A DNA stretch of 64,000 nucleotides from Acidimicrobiaceae bacterium (GCA_025464005.1 JAODBO010000083.1:1-64000), one strand, 5' to 3'. Numbered from the stretch's first letter, positions 35,184-45,800 are shown. Made by a program: numbers and translations. The notes: a model not told the origin generated them from the letters alone.

Positions 35184-35578
35184 GCGGTCGCCTTCTGACG
35201 CCGGCGCCAACGAGGCACCGAATGGGCGAGCTTCGCCGAAGTGCCTGACGTCCGCTGACAGCCAGCAGCTTGCGACTGGCTCTGAGGACGCTCCTCACCC
35301 GGTTGACTGCGACACTTTGTCCAGCTGTCGAGTCCTCACCGGGGCACCCGTCGACGTCAGTGCGACGGCGCGGCTGTTGACCGGCGCGGGCGCGACAGGC
35401 GCTCGAGCGACGTGACCAACAGCGCACCCCCTTGCGGGAAGAGCCCGCCGGGCGTTGTGACGGTAACCACATCGATCTCTACTTCGCTGGTGGTCTCACT
35501 ACCCAGGAGAACGGTGGCCTGAAGCCGGGGCCCAGCTGCCGATCACCTGTGGCAGCCGATGACGCCCCCAGCTCGGAA
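35184..35578. other. gap between the Fur-family and pirin genes
   Basis: No gene is supported in these 395 bases. The one clear structure is GCTGCC-GATCACCTGT-GGCAGC at 35535-35556, a 6-pair hairpin 23 bases beyond the pirin stop codon. It may be the terminator of the minus-strand pirin transcript. Confidence 0.4.
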
Positions 35579-36544
35579 TCAGCTCCCGATGTGCTCGGCA
35601 GGGATCTTTCCAAGACGACCGTGCTGGTAGTCGTCGAAGGCCTGACGCAGCTCCTCCTCGGTGTTCATGACGAACGGTCCGTACCATGCGACCGGCTCAC
35701 CGATCGGCTTTCCTCCGAGGAGGATCACCTCGAACTTGGGCGTGTGGCTGTCCTGCGCCTCATCGGCGGTGACGACGATGTGATCACCCGCGCCCAGCAC
35801 AGCGAGCCGGCCGCTCGATATCGGCTGGCCTGCACTACCTACCGATCCTTTCCCGGCGAGCACGTAGACGAGGGCGTTGTGGTCACTCGGCCACGGCACC
35901 TCCAGTCGGGCGCCTGGCTCCACAGTGGCGTGCACGAACGTCATCGGCGTGTGCGTTGCGCCCGGGCCGCCGAAGCCACCCACGGCTCCGGCAACGATTC
36001 GCAGCAACGCCCCGCCATCGTGAGATGAGACGAGGGCGACGTTCGAGCGACCTATGTCCTGGTAGCGAGGCGGCTCCCACTTGCTGGCCGCGGGAAGGTT
36101 CACCCAGAGCTGGATGCCGTGGAAACGGCCCCCGCTGAGTACGAGCTCCTCTGGCGGCGTCTCGATGTGCAGGATGCCGGCGCCCGCCGTCATCCACTGA
36201 GTGTCCCCGTCGGTGATCACACCGCCGCCACCGATGGAGTCCTGATGACGGAACGTGCCGTCGATCATGTAGGTGACGGTCTCGAAGCCACGGTGAGGGT
36301 GCCAGGGCGTTCCCTTCGGCTCGCCCGGCGCGTAGTCCACCTCACCCATCTGGTCCATGTGGATGAACGGATCGAGGTCCTCGGACGCGACGCCGGCGAA
36401 AGCACGCCGCACCGGGAACCCGTCGCCCTCGAAACCGCTCGGCGCGGCCGTCACGGAGCGAACAGATCGCTCAGTCGACAGGGCTTGATCCGGACGCTTG
36501 ATCCTCGGCAGGACGAGTAGATCGTCAACGGTAACTGCAGGCAT
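35579..36544 (-). CDS. pirin-family protein
   Basis: A 321-residue bicupin with ATG after AGGAGG. The N-terminal cupin has GTPWHPHRGFETVTYMIDG, giving the metal-binding His residues, and later IHMDQ and HIETPPEE. The C-terminal cupin is less conserved, as usual. Pirins are iron proteins; some have quercetin 2,3-dioxygenase activity and others act as redox-sensing partners. The C-terminal PFVMNTEEELRQAFDDYQHGRLG is also typical. RidA lies upstream on the same strand, 131 bases away, and a palindrome TTCCCCGGGGAA lies between them. Confidence 0.9.
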   Translation of the reverse strand: MPAVTVDDLLVLPRIKRPDQALSTERSVRSVTAAPSGFEGDGFPVRRAFAGVASEDLDPFIHMDQMGEVDYAPGEPKGTPWHPHRGFETVTYMIDGTFRHQDSIGGGGVITDGDTQWMTAGAGILHIETPPEELVLSGGRFHGIQLWVNLPAASKWEPPRYQDIGRSNVALVSSHDGGALLRIVAGAVGGFGGPGATHTPMTFVHATVEPGARLEVPWPSDHNALVYVLAGKGSVGSAGQPISSGRLAVLGAGDHIVVTADEAQDSHTPKFEVILLGGKPIGEPVAWYGPFVMNTEEELRQAFDDYQHGRLGKIPAEHIGS

Positions 36545-36623
36545 GACGTTGCCTCCTGTGGGGCGCCCTCAAGAACGGTGCACTACGACGCTCCGAAGCT
36601 GAACGTCGACGACCAAGGGAATG

Positions 36624-36635
36624 TTCCCCGGGGAA
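36624..36635. promoter_or_regulatory. palindrome upstream of pirin
   Basis: TTCCCCGGGGAA is a perfect 12-base palindrome about 80 bases upstream of the pirin start and just after the RidA stop. It could be an operator for the pirin gene. No matching second copy was seen nearby. Confidence 0.3.
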
Positions 36636-36675
36636 TTTACGGCTTGGCCAGCCGCGCCCTACTGCCCTCGTCCCC

Positions 36676-37080
36676 TCAGCTCCGGAGGTCCACGTCGCCG
36701 AGCAACGCCTCGGCCTCGATCTCCACGCACCACCGAGGATCCAACAGCCCAGCCACGACGACCATCGTGGCGGCTGGACACACGTCAGCGAAAAGCGCTT
36801 GGTGCGCACGACCAACCGCTTCAGCGACCCCAGTGCTCGTGATGTACATCCGCGTGCGAACAACGTCATCTGGCATGGCGCCCGCCTCGGCGAGCGCCAT
36901 CCGGATGATCTCGAAACAGCGCCTCGCCTGGACCTCGGGATCGAGGTCGCAGGAGCCATCAGGCCAGATGGGCCCCGTCCCGGACACCATGACCCGGTTC
37001 CCGACTCGGACCGCGCGGCTGTATCCGAACACGGACTCGTACGGCGAGCCCGAGGTGATGAGTCGGCGGCGATCGTTCAC
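36676..37080 (-). CDS. RidA-family (YjgF/UK114) deaminase
   Basis: I choose the GTG giving VNDRRRLITSGSPYESVFGYSRAVRVG, since this yields 134 residues, the normal family length; the ORF-track start adds 30 residues of unlikely sequence. Family features are GNRVMVSGTGPIW, CFEIIRMALAEAGAMPDDVVRTRMYIT with the conserved Arg, and the final VEIEAEALL with the conserved Glu. RidA proteins hydrolyse reactive enamine and imine intermediates such as 2-aminoacrylate. No strong ribosome site is seen, so the start is uncertain. Confidence 0.8.
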   Translation of the reverse strand: MNDRRRLITSGSPYESVFGYSRAVRVGNRVMVSGTGPIWPDGSCDLDPEVQARRCFEIIRMALAEAGAMPDDVVRTRMYITSTGVAEAVGRAHQALFADVCPAATMVVVAGLLDPRWCVEIEAEALLGDVDLRS

Positions 37081-37210
37081 GGCCACAGTCTGCACCAGTG
37101 CGGCGACCGCGGTCCCGAAGAGCCAGCGGCGCACACGTCCCGCTCCGTCAGGCTCTGCCCGAGCGAACATCCGCTGGAGCAGCGGGGCCCGAATCCGAGT
37201 GGGCCGGGCT

Positions 37211-37238
37211 GGTCGGGAGGGCTGTCACCCTCCCGACC
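37211..37238 (-). terminator. 11-pair hairpin after the adhesin gene
   Basis: GGTCGGGAGGG and CCCTCCCGACC form a perfect 11-pair stem with a 6-base loop, 54 bases beyond the stop codon of the minus-strand surface protein gene. There is no T-run, as is common in actinobacteria. It is a good terminator candidate for the adhesin transcript. Confidence 0.55.
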
Positions 37239-37292
37239 GTGGCCCCGCACGGTTCCCGCCGTGATCGTCGGCGATGCTGGTCAGCACCGCAG

Positions 37293-40200
37293 TCAGGTCC
37301 TTTCCCCACCGTCCCGCCGCCGTCCGGATCGCATGAGCAGCACACCGGTTCCGCCGAGTGCCGCGCCCGCAGCCAGGACCGGTTCGAGCGCCAGCCCCGT
37401 GAACGGGAGCTGCGGCAGCGAACTTGGTTGGCCAGGGAGATGCTTCGGCATCTCGGACAGGGCCAGGTGGATCCGCTGCACGCTGCCCGTCGCCGACTCG
37501 AGCACCGCCGTGCAGTGCAACCCGGGATCGAAGCGATAGGCAGGCGGGGCGTGCGCCTCCTTGAAACACCAAGCGAATCCTGCCGGAACCGTGATGACCA
37601 GCTCACCATCAGGTCCCGTCACCCCGCGGGCGTAAAAGGTGTCCCCGGCGACGTGCTCAGCAGACGGCTCCTCGGGCGGTGGCTCGGCACCGGGTGCCTG
37701 AGTCCCGATCGCGTACACGTCGTACGACGCTCCCGGAATGCCGGTGTCGGGCTGGAGAGAGTTGAACTTGTGTGCCTGGATTCCAACCATCACGGGCACT
37801 TCGGGCAGCTCGATCTCCGCAGCGCTCTGGTTGCTACCCGGCGTGAGCACCGACGTGCAGTGTGGGATCGGATCGAACACGAAGTTCGGCGGAGCGATCG
37901 CCTCTTCGAGACACCACGCGTAGCCTGAAGGCAAGGCGAAGCGGAGATTCCCCGAGGCGTCAGTAGTCGACCTCGCTACCCAGGAGTCGCCGCCGATCCC
38001 GGCCGGGGACGGATTCGTCGGGGCTGCGCGCCCGAGCTCGGACGCAGGTGCAGGACCGACGACGTAGAGGTCATAGACAGCGCCATCGATCGGACTCGTC
38101 GGCTCGAGTGCGTCGTACTTGTGGGCGGTGAGCGTCACGGTCGGGACCGGGACAGCCGACGGCGTGGATACGGGCGCCAAGGACGCTGGGACGACGGCCG
38201 GAGCCGGCAGGGGGGTATCGGGCAAGGTCACCGTGGTCGTACCGGGCGGCACGACGGGCGAGCCTGCGAGCACCGGTGTGCAGCGAGGAGTCGGATCGAG
38301 CTCGTAGCCTGCCGGAGGGGTCGCCTCGACGACGCAGTAGGCGTAGCCGGGCAGTTGGAGCGGATAGCTGACGCCGCCCGTTGCGGTCGACGTTCCGCTG
38401 GCTACCCATGATCCACCCGTGAGAGCGGGACTGCCGGTCGGGGCCACGGGGCTCGACGGCCCGTCTCCGCCGTCCATGCGGTAGAGATCGAGCAGTGCCC
38501 CGGGGAGGCCAAGTGCAGGGTCGCTTGCAGCGACCTTCATGGCCGCCACCGAGACATACTCGCCAGGTTCGCTCACCTCTATCGGAGACGTACCGGTCGC
38601 GCTGTCGGCAACGAGGCATCCGGTCTCACCCGCTTCGAATCCCGGCGGGGCCGTCACCTCCTGCCAGCAGTAGCTGTCACCTGAGACGAGGGATGCAGCC
38701 GTCGAGCACCGCCCGTACGCGTCCGTCGTGCACGTCGCGACGACAAGGCCGATCAACGATCCGGCGTGAACGTCGTAGACGGCTCCAGACAGCACGACCC
38801 CACGCGGATCGAAATTCCCCGTCGGCACCTTGGCGAAGTTGAGCGGCACGAGAGGCGGGTCCTGGAAATCGAGCACACGCACTGCCCCAGGGGTCAGGAC
38901 CGCACCTCGAGTTGGCGCGCCGGGATCTACGGCGTAGCCCGGAGGAGCCGACAGCTCGGTGACCTCGTAGCGGCCGGGGAGCAGGCCGAGTCCCGCACTC
39001 GCAACCGGCGAGCAGGCGCCTATCGCGCTCGTCGTGCACCTACCGAGATCGGTGTCGTATGTGCCGGAGTCCCGGGAGTCGTAGAGAACCTCGAAGACAC
39101 CGCCTACGATCGGCGCGCTAGTTCCCTGTTGCTGGTTGTAAATGTCCAACGTGGCCGGATCGATCGCGTCGACCACGTTCACTTGGGTCGTAGCGTGGCC
39201 CAGGGCGACGACCACCGGGAATGGCGCCACCGCTGAGTAACCAGTCGGAGGGTGCGTCTCGGTCAACGTATAAGTACCGGGACGTAAGTTGCTGATCACA
39301 TTGGAGTTGCCGTTCAGTCCGACAGTCAGCGTCCCGGCGAAGCCGGCCGCAGGAAGAGGGCCCGTGGCCTTGAAGATCGTTCCCACAATGCCGTAGTACG
39401 CGGCGTCGTTGCCAGACTTAGTGAGCTGCAGTGAACCCAATAGAACGTTCGAGAATGTCGAGGTGATGCTGCTGCCAGCGCCGAGGGCCACGACGTGCGA
39501 TGGGCCTGGAGAACTTAGGAAATAGCCAGAAGGTGCGCCAACTTCGTCAACTTGATAATTGCCGGGAATCAACGCGCCAAGATCGTCGGGCGGCGGAGAG
39601 CAGAGTCCGGTCGAGCCTGTCGTACAGACCCCAACGTTCTGGGAGAACGAACCATTGTTGTCCGGGTCGTAGTAGACCTCGAACGTGGCTCCTGCCAACG
39701 CGACCCCTGTTTGCTGGTCGGCGTCCGAGATGGTCAGGCCTGCTGGTATCGCCAGGTTCTCAGCAGGTCCGGTGAAGTGGATGATCGCATTGCCGCCGTC
39801 GACTACCGACACCGTCTGGTCGGCCGCCGATGCGTAACCGGGCGGCGCGGCCTCCTCGTGCACTGTGTACGTGCCCAGCGGCAGCGGCTGAGTCGGGCCG
39901 GCCAGTCCCGAACTGTCGGTGGTCAGTGTCGCAACCACGTTCTGCTGACCGTCGATCACCTGGTAGATCCCACCCGCGAGCCCGAGGTAGGCGACATCGT
40001 CCCCGCCCTCGTCGATCGAAAACGTGCCCGAGCCAGACTCGCTCGTGGAAGCTCGGATCGTCTCGCTGTTCGATCTGGTCGCAGGAGCGTTGAAGGCGAC
40101 GACGGGTTGGCCGCCCGACGAGCTGTCGTAGAACTGCAACCCGAGGGTGCCCATCGGCGTCGACGCCGTCACGCCAACATCTGTCGATGAGCTGTCGGCG

Positions 40201-40958
40201 TAGATCTCGACGCTCGCGTAGCCGTTCGCGTCCGTGGTCGTGACCGTCGACGTGGCCCCTCCCAGGAAGTAGCCGCCCGAAAGAGCGATCATGACGGGGA
40301 AGGAAGCTGCCGACGTTCCTGACCCCGGAAACGTCAATCGAATCTGGTAGATAGCGCCGGCAGTTGGGACCGGCCCGATCCCCGTGGTGTTCATGTCGAT
40401 GCCCGGACTTCCGGTGGCGCCGATCGCTGCCTCGTACCAGCCGTCCAGTGCCTGGTAGGCCGCGAGCACTCCACCGGTCAAAGAGGGCGTAGCGGCTCCC
40501 CAGACCACGGCGTCGTACAGCAGCTGGCCAGCCGTCGCTTCTTCGTCAGCGGAGTACTGTCCGCCTCCCGTCCAAGCATCTGTGGCTTGCGCCTCGCTCA
40601 GCGCGAATCCGAGTGCCGAGGCTTGGGCGACGCTCCCACCCGCCAGCGGGCCACCGGCCACGTAGCCTTGAGTCGGATCGGGTTGCGCAGCCCCGGAGCT
40701 CGCCGCATCGCCCGCCAGGACCCAGCCGTCCGCCGTTGGGAAGCCCGGTCCGTAAGTCCCGTACCAACCGGAGACGCCGCCGTAGGTCGCACACGCGCCG
40801 TGATAGGCGTACGGGATCGTCGTCGATCCACAGACGGTCGACGCTCCCGCCGATACCGGTGCAACGAACGATGCGACGGCGACCAGCCCTGAGGCTGCGA
40901 TGACGGTCGCAGCGGCAACCGATAGGCGCCGCACAACAGCCCGCTTCGAAGTCCACAT
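37293..40958 (-). CDS. LPFTG-anchored surface adhesin with eight Cna-B/SpaA-like repeats
   Basis: A 1221-residue wall protein, starting at the ATG with GGAGG five bases before it (MWTSKRAVVRR). A signal peptide of about 40 residues is followed by an N-terminal domain of about 170 residues with ACATYGGVSGWYGTYGPGFPTADGW and LLYDAVVWG. I then count eight SpaA-like domains, each ending in a variant of E-x-x-APPGY (HEEAAPPGY, VTELSAPPGY, LEEAIAPPNF). Three carry a C-T-T-x4-5-C pair that could make a small disulfide loop. Several have Lys and Glu placed for internal isopeptide bonds. The end is LPFTG (about 1184-1188), a hydrophobic helix and RSGRRRDGGERT, a classic sortase signal. No sortase gene lies in the window. 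Confidence 0.85.
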   Translation of the reverse strand: MWTSKRAVVRRLSVAAATVIAASGLVAVASFVAPVSAGASTVCGSTTIPYAYHGACATYGGVSGWYGTYGPGFPTADGWVLAGDAASSGAAQPDPTQGYVAGGPLAGGSVAQASALGFALSEAQATDAWTGGGQYSADEEATAGQLLYDAVVWGAATPSLTGGVLAAYQALDGWYEAAIGATGSPGIDMNTTGIGPVPTAGAIYQIRLTFPGSGTSAASFPVMIALSGGYFLGGATSTVTTTDANGYASVEIYADSSSTDVGVTASTPMGTLGLQFYDSSSGGQPVVAFNAPATRSNSETIRASTSESGSGTFSIDEGGDDVAYLGLAGGIYQVIDGQQNVVATLTTDSSGLAGPTQPLPLGTYTVHEEAAPPGYASAADQTVSVVDGGNAIIHFTGPAENLAIPAGLTISDADQQTGVALAGATFEVYYDPDNNGSFSQNVGVCTTGSTGLCSPPPDDLGALIPGNYQVDEVGAPSGYFLSSPGPSHVVALGAGSSITSTFSNVLLGSLQLTKSGNDAAYYGIVGTIFKATGPLPAAGFAGTLTVGLNGNSNVISNLRPGTYTLTETHPPTGYSAVAPFPVVVALGHATTQVNVVDAIDPATLDIYNQQQGTSAPIVGGVFEVLYDSRDSGTYDTDLGRCTTSAIGACSPVASAGLGLLPGRYEVTELSAPPGYAVDPGAPTRGAVLTPGAVRVLDFQDPPLVPLNFAKVPTGNFDPRGVVLSGAVYDVHAGSLIGLVVATCTTDAYGRCSTAASLVSGDSYCWQEVTAPPGFEAGETGCLVADSATGTSPIEVSEPGEYVSVAAMKVAASDPALGLPGALLDLYRMDGGDGPSSPVAPTGSPALTGGSWVASGTSTATGGVSYPLQLPGYAYCVVEATPPAGYELDPTPRCTPVLAGSPVVPPGTTTVTLPDTPLPAPAVVPASLAPVSTPSAVPVPTVTLTAHKYDALEPTSPIDGAVYDLYVVGPAPASELGRAAPTNPSPAGIGGDSWVARSTTDASGNLRFALPSGYAWCLEEAIAPPNFVFDPIPHCTSVLTPGSNQSAAEIELPEVPVMVGIQAHKFNSLQPDTGIPGASYDVYAIGTQAPGAEPPPEEPSAEHVAGDTFYARGVTGPDGELVITVPAGFAWCFKEAHAPPAYRFDPGLHCTAVLESATGSVQRIHLALSEMPKHLPGQPSSLPQLPFTGLALEPVLAAGAALGGTGVLLMRSGRRRDGGERT

Positions 40959-40976
40959 ACCGACCTCCGACGGCAT

Positions 40977-41203
40977 CAGCCGTCTCGTTCTAATGGCGAT
41001 GCATAGTAAATGGCCGACGAGTGCAGCGATCTGTGAAAGTTTTTAGCTGATTATTAGCACCGTATATGCGCGATGGCGTGCACCGAGGTGCAGCGACGCA
41101 ATATGGCATGCAGGAACGTGTGCGATACCGGGCACAGTGCAGTGAGACAGCGTGAGGTCGAGCGTGAGGAATCGACCCACGTCGATAGGTATCGATTTAC
41201 AAC
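40977..41203. promoter_or_regulatory. AT-richer divergent region with palindromes
   Basis: This intergenic region is less GC-rich than its surroundings. It holds TGCACC-GA-GGTGCA (41079-41092) and TCGATA-GG-TATCGA (41182-41195), both perfect inverted repeats. The second lies just before the sigma-like gene. Shared control of the adhesin and of the divergent three-gene unit from here is plausible. Confidence 0.45.
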
Positions 41204-41227
41204 GTGCATACCAGCGTTAGGTGCAGC

Positions 41228-41977
41228 GTGAATGAGTCGTGGCAGAGTACGTCCATGCAGAGACATGCGCTAGCCACGTTCAGGACCCAATGGGAGATGG
41301 TGGCGCACACCGACGGCTCGCGTCGAGTCCTTGTCCGACTCGCAGCCGCGGAGCCAAGCGTTCGGGAATTGAGTGTGACCGATCTGGCGGAGCTCGTCGA
41401 CACCATCAGCGGCCGCCTCGGTCCAGTGGCCGAATCAGTGGTGCATCCAGTAGTCGGCGCGCTGCTCCGGCAGTTCGACGATGACCCGCTCATCGGCATG
41501 ACGCTCGTGCGAGTGCTCCTTCCCGGCTTGGCTGGCATCGCCCGACTGATGCGCTGGGGAGCGGGTGGTCCTTGGGTCGACCGGAACGAGTTCGCGGCCG
41601 ATCTCGTCGCTACTGCATGGAGGAGCCTGCGAGCCCACGCCGGCCAGTCGCTCGAACGCCCGTGCCGTACTGTCGTCGGACAGGTCCGACGTTCGATGCG
41701 CACCGACAGGGAGCGGCACCGGCGCACCACATCACGGAGTCGTCCGATGACGCTCGTGACACACGAACCGACGACCTACGGCTCCGACGAGCTAACCGAG
41801 CTGGCCCGTGGCCTCACGATGCTCTCGGGCACGCTGATCGAGCGACGCGATGCTGCGCTCATTCTTGCGAATCGGGTCTATGGCTACCGGCTCTCCGAGC
41901 TATCCGCTGAGACCGGCGAGAGCATTGCCCAGCTCAGCTATCGACGCCGACGTGCCGAGGAAGCCGTGTGCAGATGA
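41228..41977 (+). CDS. sigma-region-4-like DNA-binding protein
   Basis: A 249-residue protein. I favour the GTG at 41228 (VNESWQ) after AGGTG; a GTG at 41204 and an ATG at 41255 are alternatives. The first 160 residues are helical without a known signature (LADLAELVDTI-like and WVDRNEFAADLVATAWRSLRAHAG). The C-terminal 60 residues read LTELARGLTMLSGTLIERRDAALILANRVYGYRLSELSAETGESIAQLSYRRRRAEEAV, which looks like a sigma-70 region 4 helix-turn-helix. I see no region 2, so it is not a full sigma factor. It is divergent from the adhesin and followed one frame later by the stalk protein, so it may regulate the surface unit. Confidence 0.6.
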   Translation: MNESWQSTSMQRHALATFRTQWEMVAHTDGSRRVLVRLAAAEPSVRELSVTDLAELVDTISGRLGPVAESVVHPVVGALLRQFDDDPLIGMTLVRVLLPGLAGIARLMRWGAGGPWVDRNEFAADLVATAWRSLRAHAGQSLERPCRTVVGQVRRSMRTDRERHRRTTSRSRPMTLVTHEPTTYGSDELTELARGLTMLSGTLIERRDAALILANRVYGYRLSELSAETGESIAQLSYRRRRAEEAVCR

Positions 41978-42025
41978 TTGCAGTGCAGGATCGGCGCAAT
42001 CGCGAGCGTCGCCGAGAGAGACGAG

Positions 42026-42859
42026 GTGGCCTGGTGGTCGCGCCGGCACGTGCCCGCCCGTGATCGCCGGCCCGGACGTGAGCTCGCGTCCTGGCTCTCT
42101 CTCGGGCTCGTCGTCGCCTTAGTAGTCGTGGTGAGCACCCGCGCTACCGACGTCGGCGGTACTCGACAGGCGGATCGCTTGGGTCCGGCGAAAGGCGCCG
42201 ATATCGGAGCCCCTCGGCGCGGCGCTAGCTCCTCGCATCCGGGGGGCCGGGCTCTACAACCGGCGACGTCGTCCACGACCTCGATGACCACCGCCGCGCT
42301 CGCCACCACCCCTACGGCTGCGACGCCAACATCTACGGCCAGGTCGGGACCGCCGAGCACGACCACGAGCACCACGAGCACGACCACTACATCGACAACA
42401 ACAACAACAACAACCACCACCACCACCACGACGACGACGACGGTCCCGGCCGCTTCGAGCACCATCCCCCGCCGTAGGCCAACCTCGACTGCAGGGTCAG
42501 CGAGCGGCGCAACCCATCCGATCGCCTCCACTGGCGGCGGAACGACACCGGATGTGAGCTCGCGATCGTGGCCGGGCAACTTGCAGTATCCCGACAACGT
42601 CGAGGCGAGCTACTCGCTACGCACGTCCGGTGGGGTGGTGTCCGCCACTGCGGCGTGGTCGGGAACGCCCGCGCTCACGATCCAGATCGACTGCCGTGGC
42701 GGCTCGCAGAGCGCATCTGGGACCACGGGGCTCTATGTCTCGGCGGTAGCTAGTCCGGGAACGTGCACCATCACAATCGTCGAGCCGCCCGCAGTACAGG
42801 CGACGGTGTCCTACTCCCTTATCGCCCACTATCCAGTCAGCGGGAGGCAGGCCGCATGA
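42026..42859 (+). CDS. membrane-anchored protein with Thr-rich stalk
   Basis: A 277-residue protein; I choose the GTG (VAWWSRRHVPARDRR) preceded by GAGAGAGACGAG. A basic N-terminus is followed by one membrane helix (LASWLSLGLVVALVVVVS). About 120 residues rich in Ser, Thr, Pro and Ala come next, with an unbroken run of over 15 Thr. A C-terminal domain of about 90 residues with beta character (VEASYSLRTSGGVVSATAAWSG, GTCTITIVEPP) completes it. The topology is a short anchor, an extended outer stalk and a small outer domain. No family is recognised. The stop overlaps the next start as ATGA. Confidence 0.6.
   Translation: MAWWSRRHVPARDRRPGRELASWLSLGLVVALVVVVSTRATDVGGTRQADRLGPAKGADIGAPRRGASSSHPGGRALQPATSSTTSMTTAALATTPTAATPTSTARSGPPSTTTSTTSTTTTSTTTTTTTTTTTTTTTTVPAASSTIPRRRPTSTAGSASGATHPIASTGGGTTPDVSSRSWPGNLQYPDNVEASYSLRTSGGVVSATAAWSGTPALTIQIDCRGGSQSASGTTGLYVSAVASPGTCTITIVEPPAVQATVSYSLIAHYPVSGRQAA
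42355..42445. repeat. ACN trinucleotide repeat coding for a Thr run
   Basis: A run of ACC, ACA, ACG and ACT codons gives the Thr-rich stalk of the membrane-anchored protein. The mixed codons make it less prone to slippage than a pure repeat. Confidence 0.8.
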
Positions 42860-45800
42860 ACGAACATTCCAAGGCGCTGGTCTCCGGGATCGCAGCGCTG
42901 TTAAAGACCGTCCTTCTTCTCGCGGGAGTCCCGGCCGCGCTGATCCGCCTCTGGCTGCTCGCCCCGGGGACGGGTTCACCGATCGAGGCTGCGTCCTGGC
43001 GTGGCGGCGCGATCTGGAGTCACGCCGTGCTCGCGCTTGTCGGGGCACTCTGGCTCGCCGCCGCGGCCAACCTCGGGCGCGACCTCGTCCGGGCGCTCCG
43101 GGGCCGGCTCGTCGCTCCGTCCGGCTCGTGGTCGGCGCGATGGGCGTCGCGCATCGCGGGTCTGGTCCTACTGGTCTCGGCCGGGTCAGCGATCGGGACA
43201 AGTGTCGCCGGCGCCACAGTCGTCCCCGTCCACGCCGTGGCCCCGACAGTTTCATCGAGCCCCCGTGGGGGCGCACTGCGGGAGCAGCCTCCAGCCGCCC
43301 ACGTCTACGTCGTGCGCACGGGCGACTGCCTGGCGAGCATCGCCGCGGTCGAGCTGGGCAATGCCGGCGACTGGCCGGCGCTCGCCCGTCTCAACATGGG
43401 ACGCCTCCAGCCGGACGGCCGCAGGATGACCGATGCGAGCCTGATCTACCCGGGATGGGAGATCGCACTTCCGGGGTTGGCCGAGCCGACAAGGCAACCA
43501 ACCGCCCCACTCGCGAACGGCACGGCGTCGGCCGAAACACGCGTGGCCGGTACCGCGCAGTCCGTCGACCTCGCGCCCTACCACCCCGCCGCGGGCGTGG
43601 TCCTGTCCACGGCGCCGACGCAGGAGACGATGCCGCGCCACTCGACGACGTCGCCTCGCCCCGCGTCCTCAGCACCGACCTCGAACGCAGGAGCCCACGC
43701 TGTACCGGGTCGCGCCGACCGTTCCGGCACCACTCGGAGCAACCGCGAGCATGTGGCCACGTCACAGCGGGTCGATGCGCTCGACGCGCGCGTTGCGGGT
43801 GCCGGTGCGCTTCCTACCCGCCAGCTCGCTGAGCTGGCCCTCCTCGGCGTAGGTGTGCTCGGCGCGGCCGGCGTCGCCCGACGCCTCCGGCTACTCAGGC
43901 GGCTGGGCGAGTGTCTCCGTCGGCCGGGCGAGCGACTCCCCTTGCCGGAGGACAGCGTCGGTCGGGCGATGGCCGCTGTCGACCCGCTCGCCGAAGCGGC
44001 ACTCATCGACTGGGTGGATGCCGCCAACCGCATCCTCTGGCGAGCGTTCGCGGGCTCGCCAGAGGATCATGAGCTTCCCGATGTCCGCGTCGTGCGGGCC
44101 GGTCCGGATGGGGTCGAGCTGCACCTCGCCCGTGCGATCGCTGATACCCCTGACGGCTTCGTGCCGCTGGACGGCGGGAACGTCTGGGCGCTCGATGCAT
44201 CGCTCGGGCTGACGGAGCTCGCCGCGATGGCCGAGGGCTGCGGCAGGTACGTTCCAGCGCTCGTTCCCGTAGGCGACGCCGAGGACGCGACCTACCTCGT
44301 CGCTCTCGGGCCGGATCAGCGCCTGGCGTTGGACTCACTGGACGGCAGCTCGGTCGATGCGGTTCTGCGGGCGATCCTCGTCGCGCTGCGCACGCTCCCG
44401 TGGACCGACGAGCTCCAGGTGGAGCTCCTAGGGATCGATGCGCCGGCTCCCGCAGAGCGATGCCACCGCCTCAACGGCTCGAGCCCGGCCGAGCTCGCCG
44501 AACTCGCGCGGGCCGGGCCGCCAGATCGGCGCAGCCGGCTGGCAGCGACCTGGGCAAGCGACGTCCTCGTCGTCGTAGGGGAACCGTGGCCCCCTGGCGT
44601 CGACGAGGACCTACTCGCCGCCGTCGGTCGGGTCGCCGGCTTGGTGACGGTCGGCGGAGCCGGCACGGCGCGCCTCGTCGTCGGCGAGAGCTCGATGGTG
44701 CTCGAGCCCGATGGCATCGTGCTACGTCGCTCTACACCCTCACGTGAGCAGCTCGAGCTCATCGAGGCGATGCTCGTGGCCGCCGCCGGCGACCCCGTGC
44801 TCGATGCCGATGCCGACTGCGCTCATGCCAATGCCCACACGGTGCTCGAGTCGGCGTCGGGGCCCTGGAATCTCGAAGGTCCAGCGGACTCAGGCCACAT
44901 TGAGCCCGGGGCATCGGGGGTCGCCCCTGCGGATCCGCCAGGCGCCGACCGCGCCCTGCTGCCTGCGACCCGGGAGGCATTACTTGCTCCGATCGCGGGC
45001 TCGCCGTTGCCTCCGGTCGCCGGCACGCGAGATTCGGACGCGCCCTGGCGACACTCGGGGCCCGTCGAGGTACGGGTCCTGACGCGGTCTCCTGCCGTCG
45101 AGGGTTGGGCGGCCGTCCCCTCGACCAAAGACCGGAGTCGTGTCGTCGAGCTTGTCGGCTATCTCGCGCTCCACGATTACGCCACGACGACTGACCGAAT
45201 ACGGGACACAGTCTTCAGCCGGGGCGATCGCATCGCTTCGCTCGGCCGCGTCCACAACGTCTGCTCCGCTGCACGCTCGGCGCTAGGTGCCACCCCCGAG
45301 GGAAACAGCTACCTGCCCGTCAGCGGCGGCGGCCGCTACCGGCTCGATCGCTCGGTCAGCTGCGACTGGTCGCGATTCGAGTCCATGCGGAAGGCCGCGA
45401 CCCGCGCGGGCGCCGACGACGCCGTCGAACTACTCGTCGAGGCGCTGTCGCTCGTCGACGGGCCGCCGCTCGCCGACGTGACGAGCGGCTGGGACTGGGT
45501 CATGGCCGAGGGCCTGCTCACGACGATCGTCTCCTCGATCGTCGACTGCGCGCACCATCTCACGACGCTCGCGGCCGCCGAGGGCAACGTGCAGCTCGCC
45601 CGCTGGGCGCTAGCCCGCGGCCGCTCTGTCGAGCCGTGGTCCGAGATCCTCGCCCGCGACGCGATGGTCGTCTCCGACCTCGACGGTGACCTCGACGGGG
45701 TGCGGCGCGCGTGGCGTGAGCTCGAGCACATTCTCGACGACCTCGAAGGCAACGAGCCGTCGCCCGAGACGCGAGCGCTTTACGAGGAGCTCACTGGAGC

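Noticed and set aside
35432-36028. 198-residue plus-strand ORF
   Set aside because: Most of it is antisense to pirin; the short part before pirin has no features of its own.
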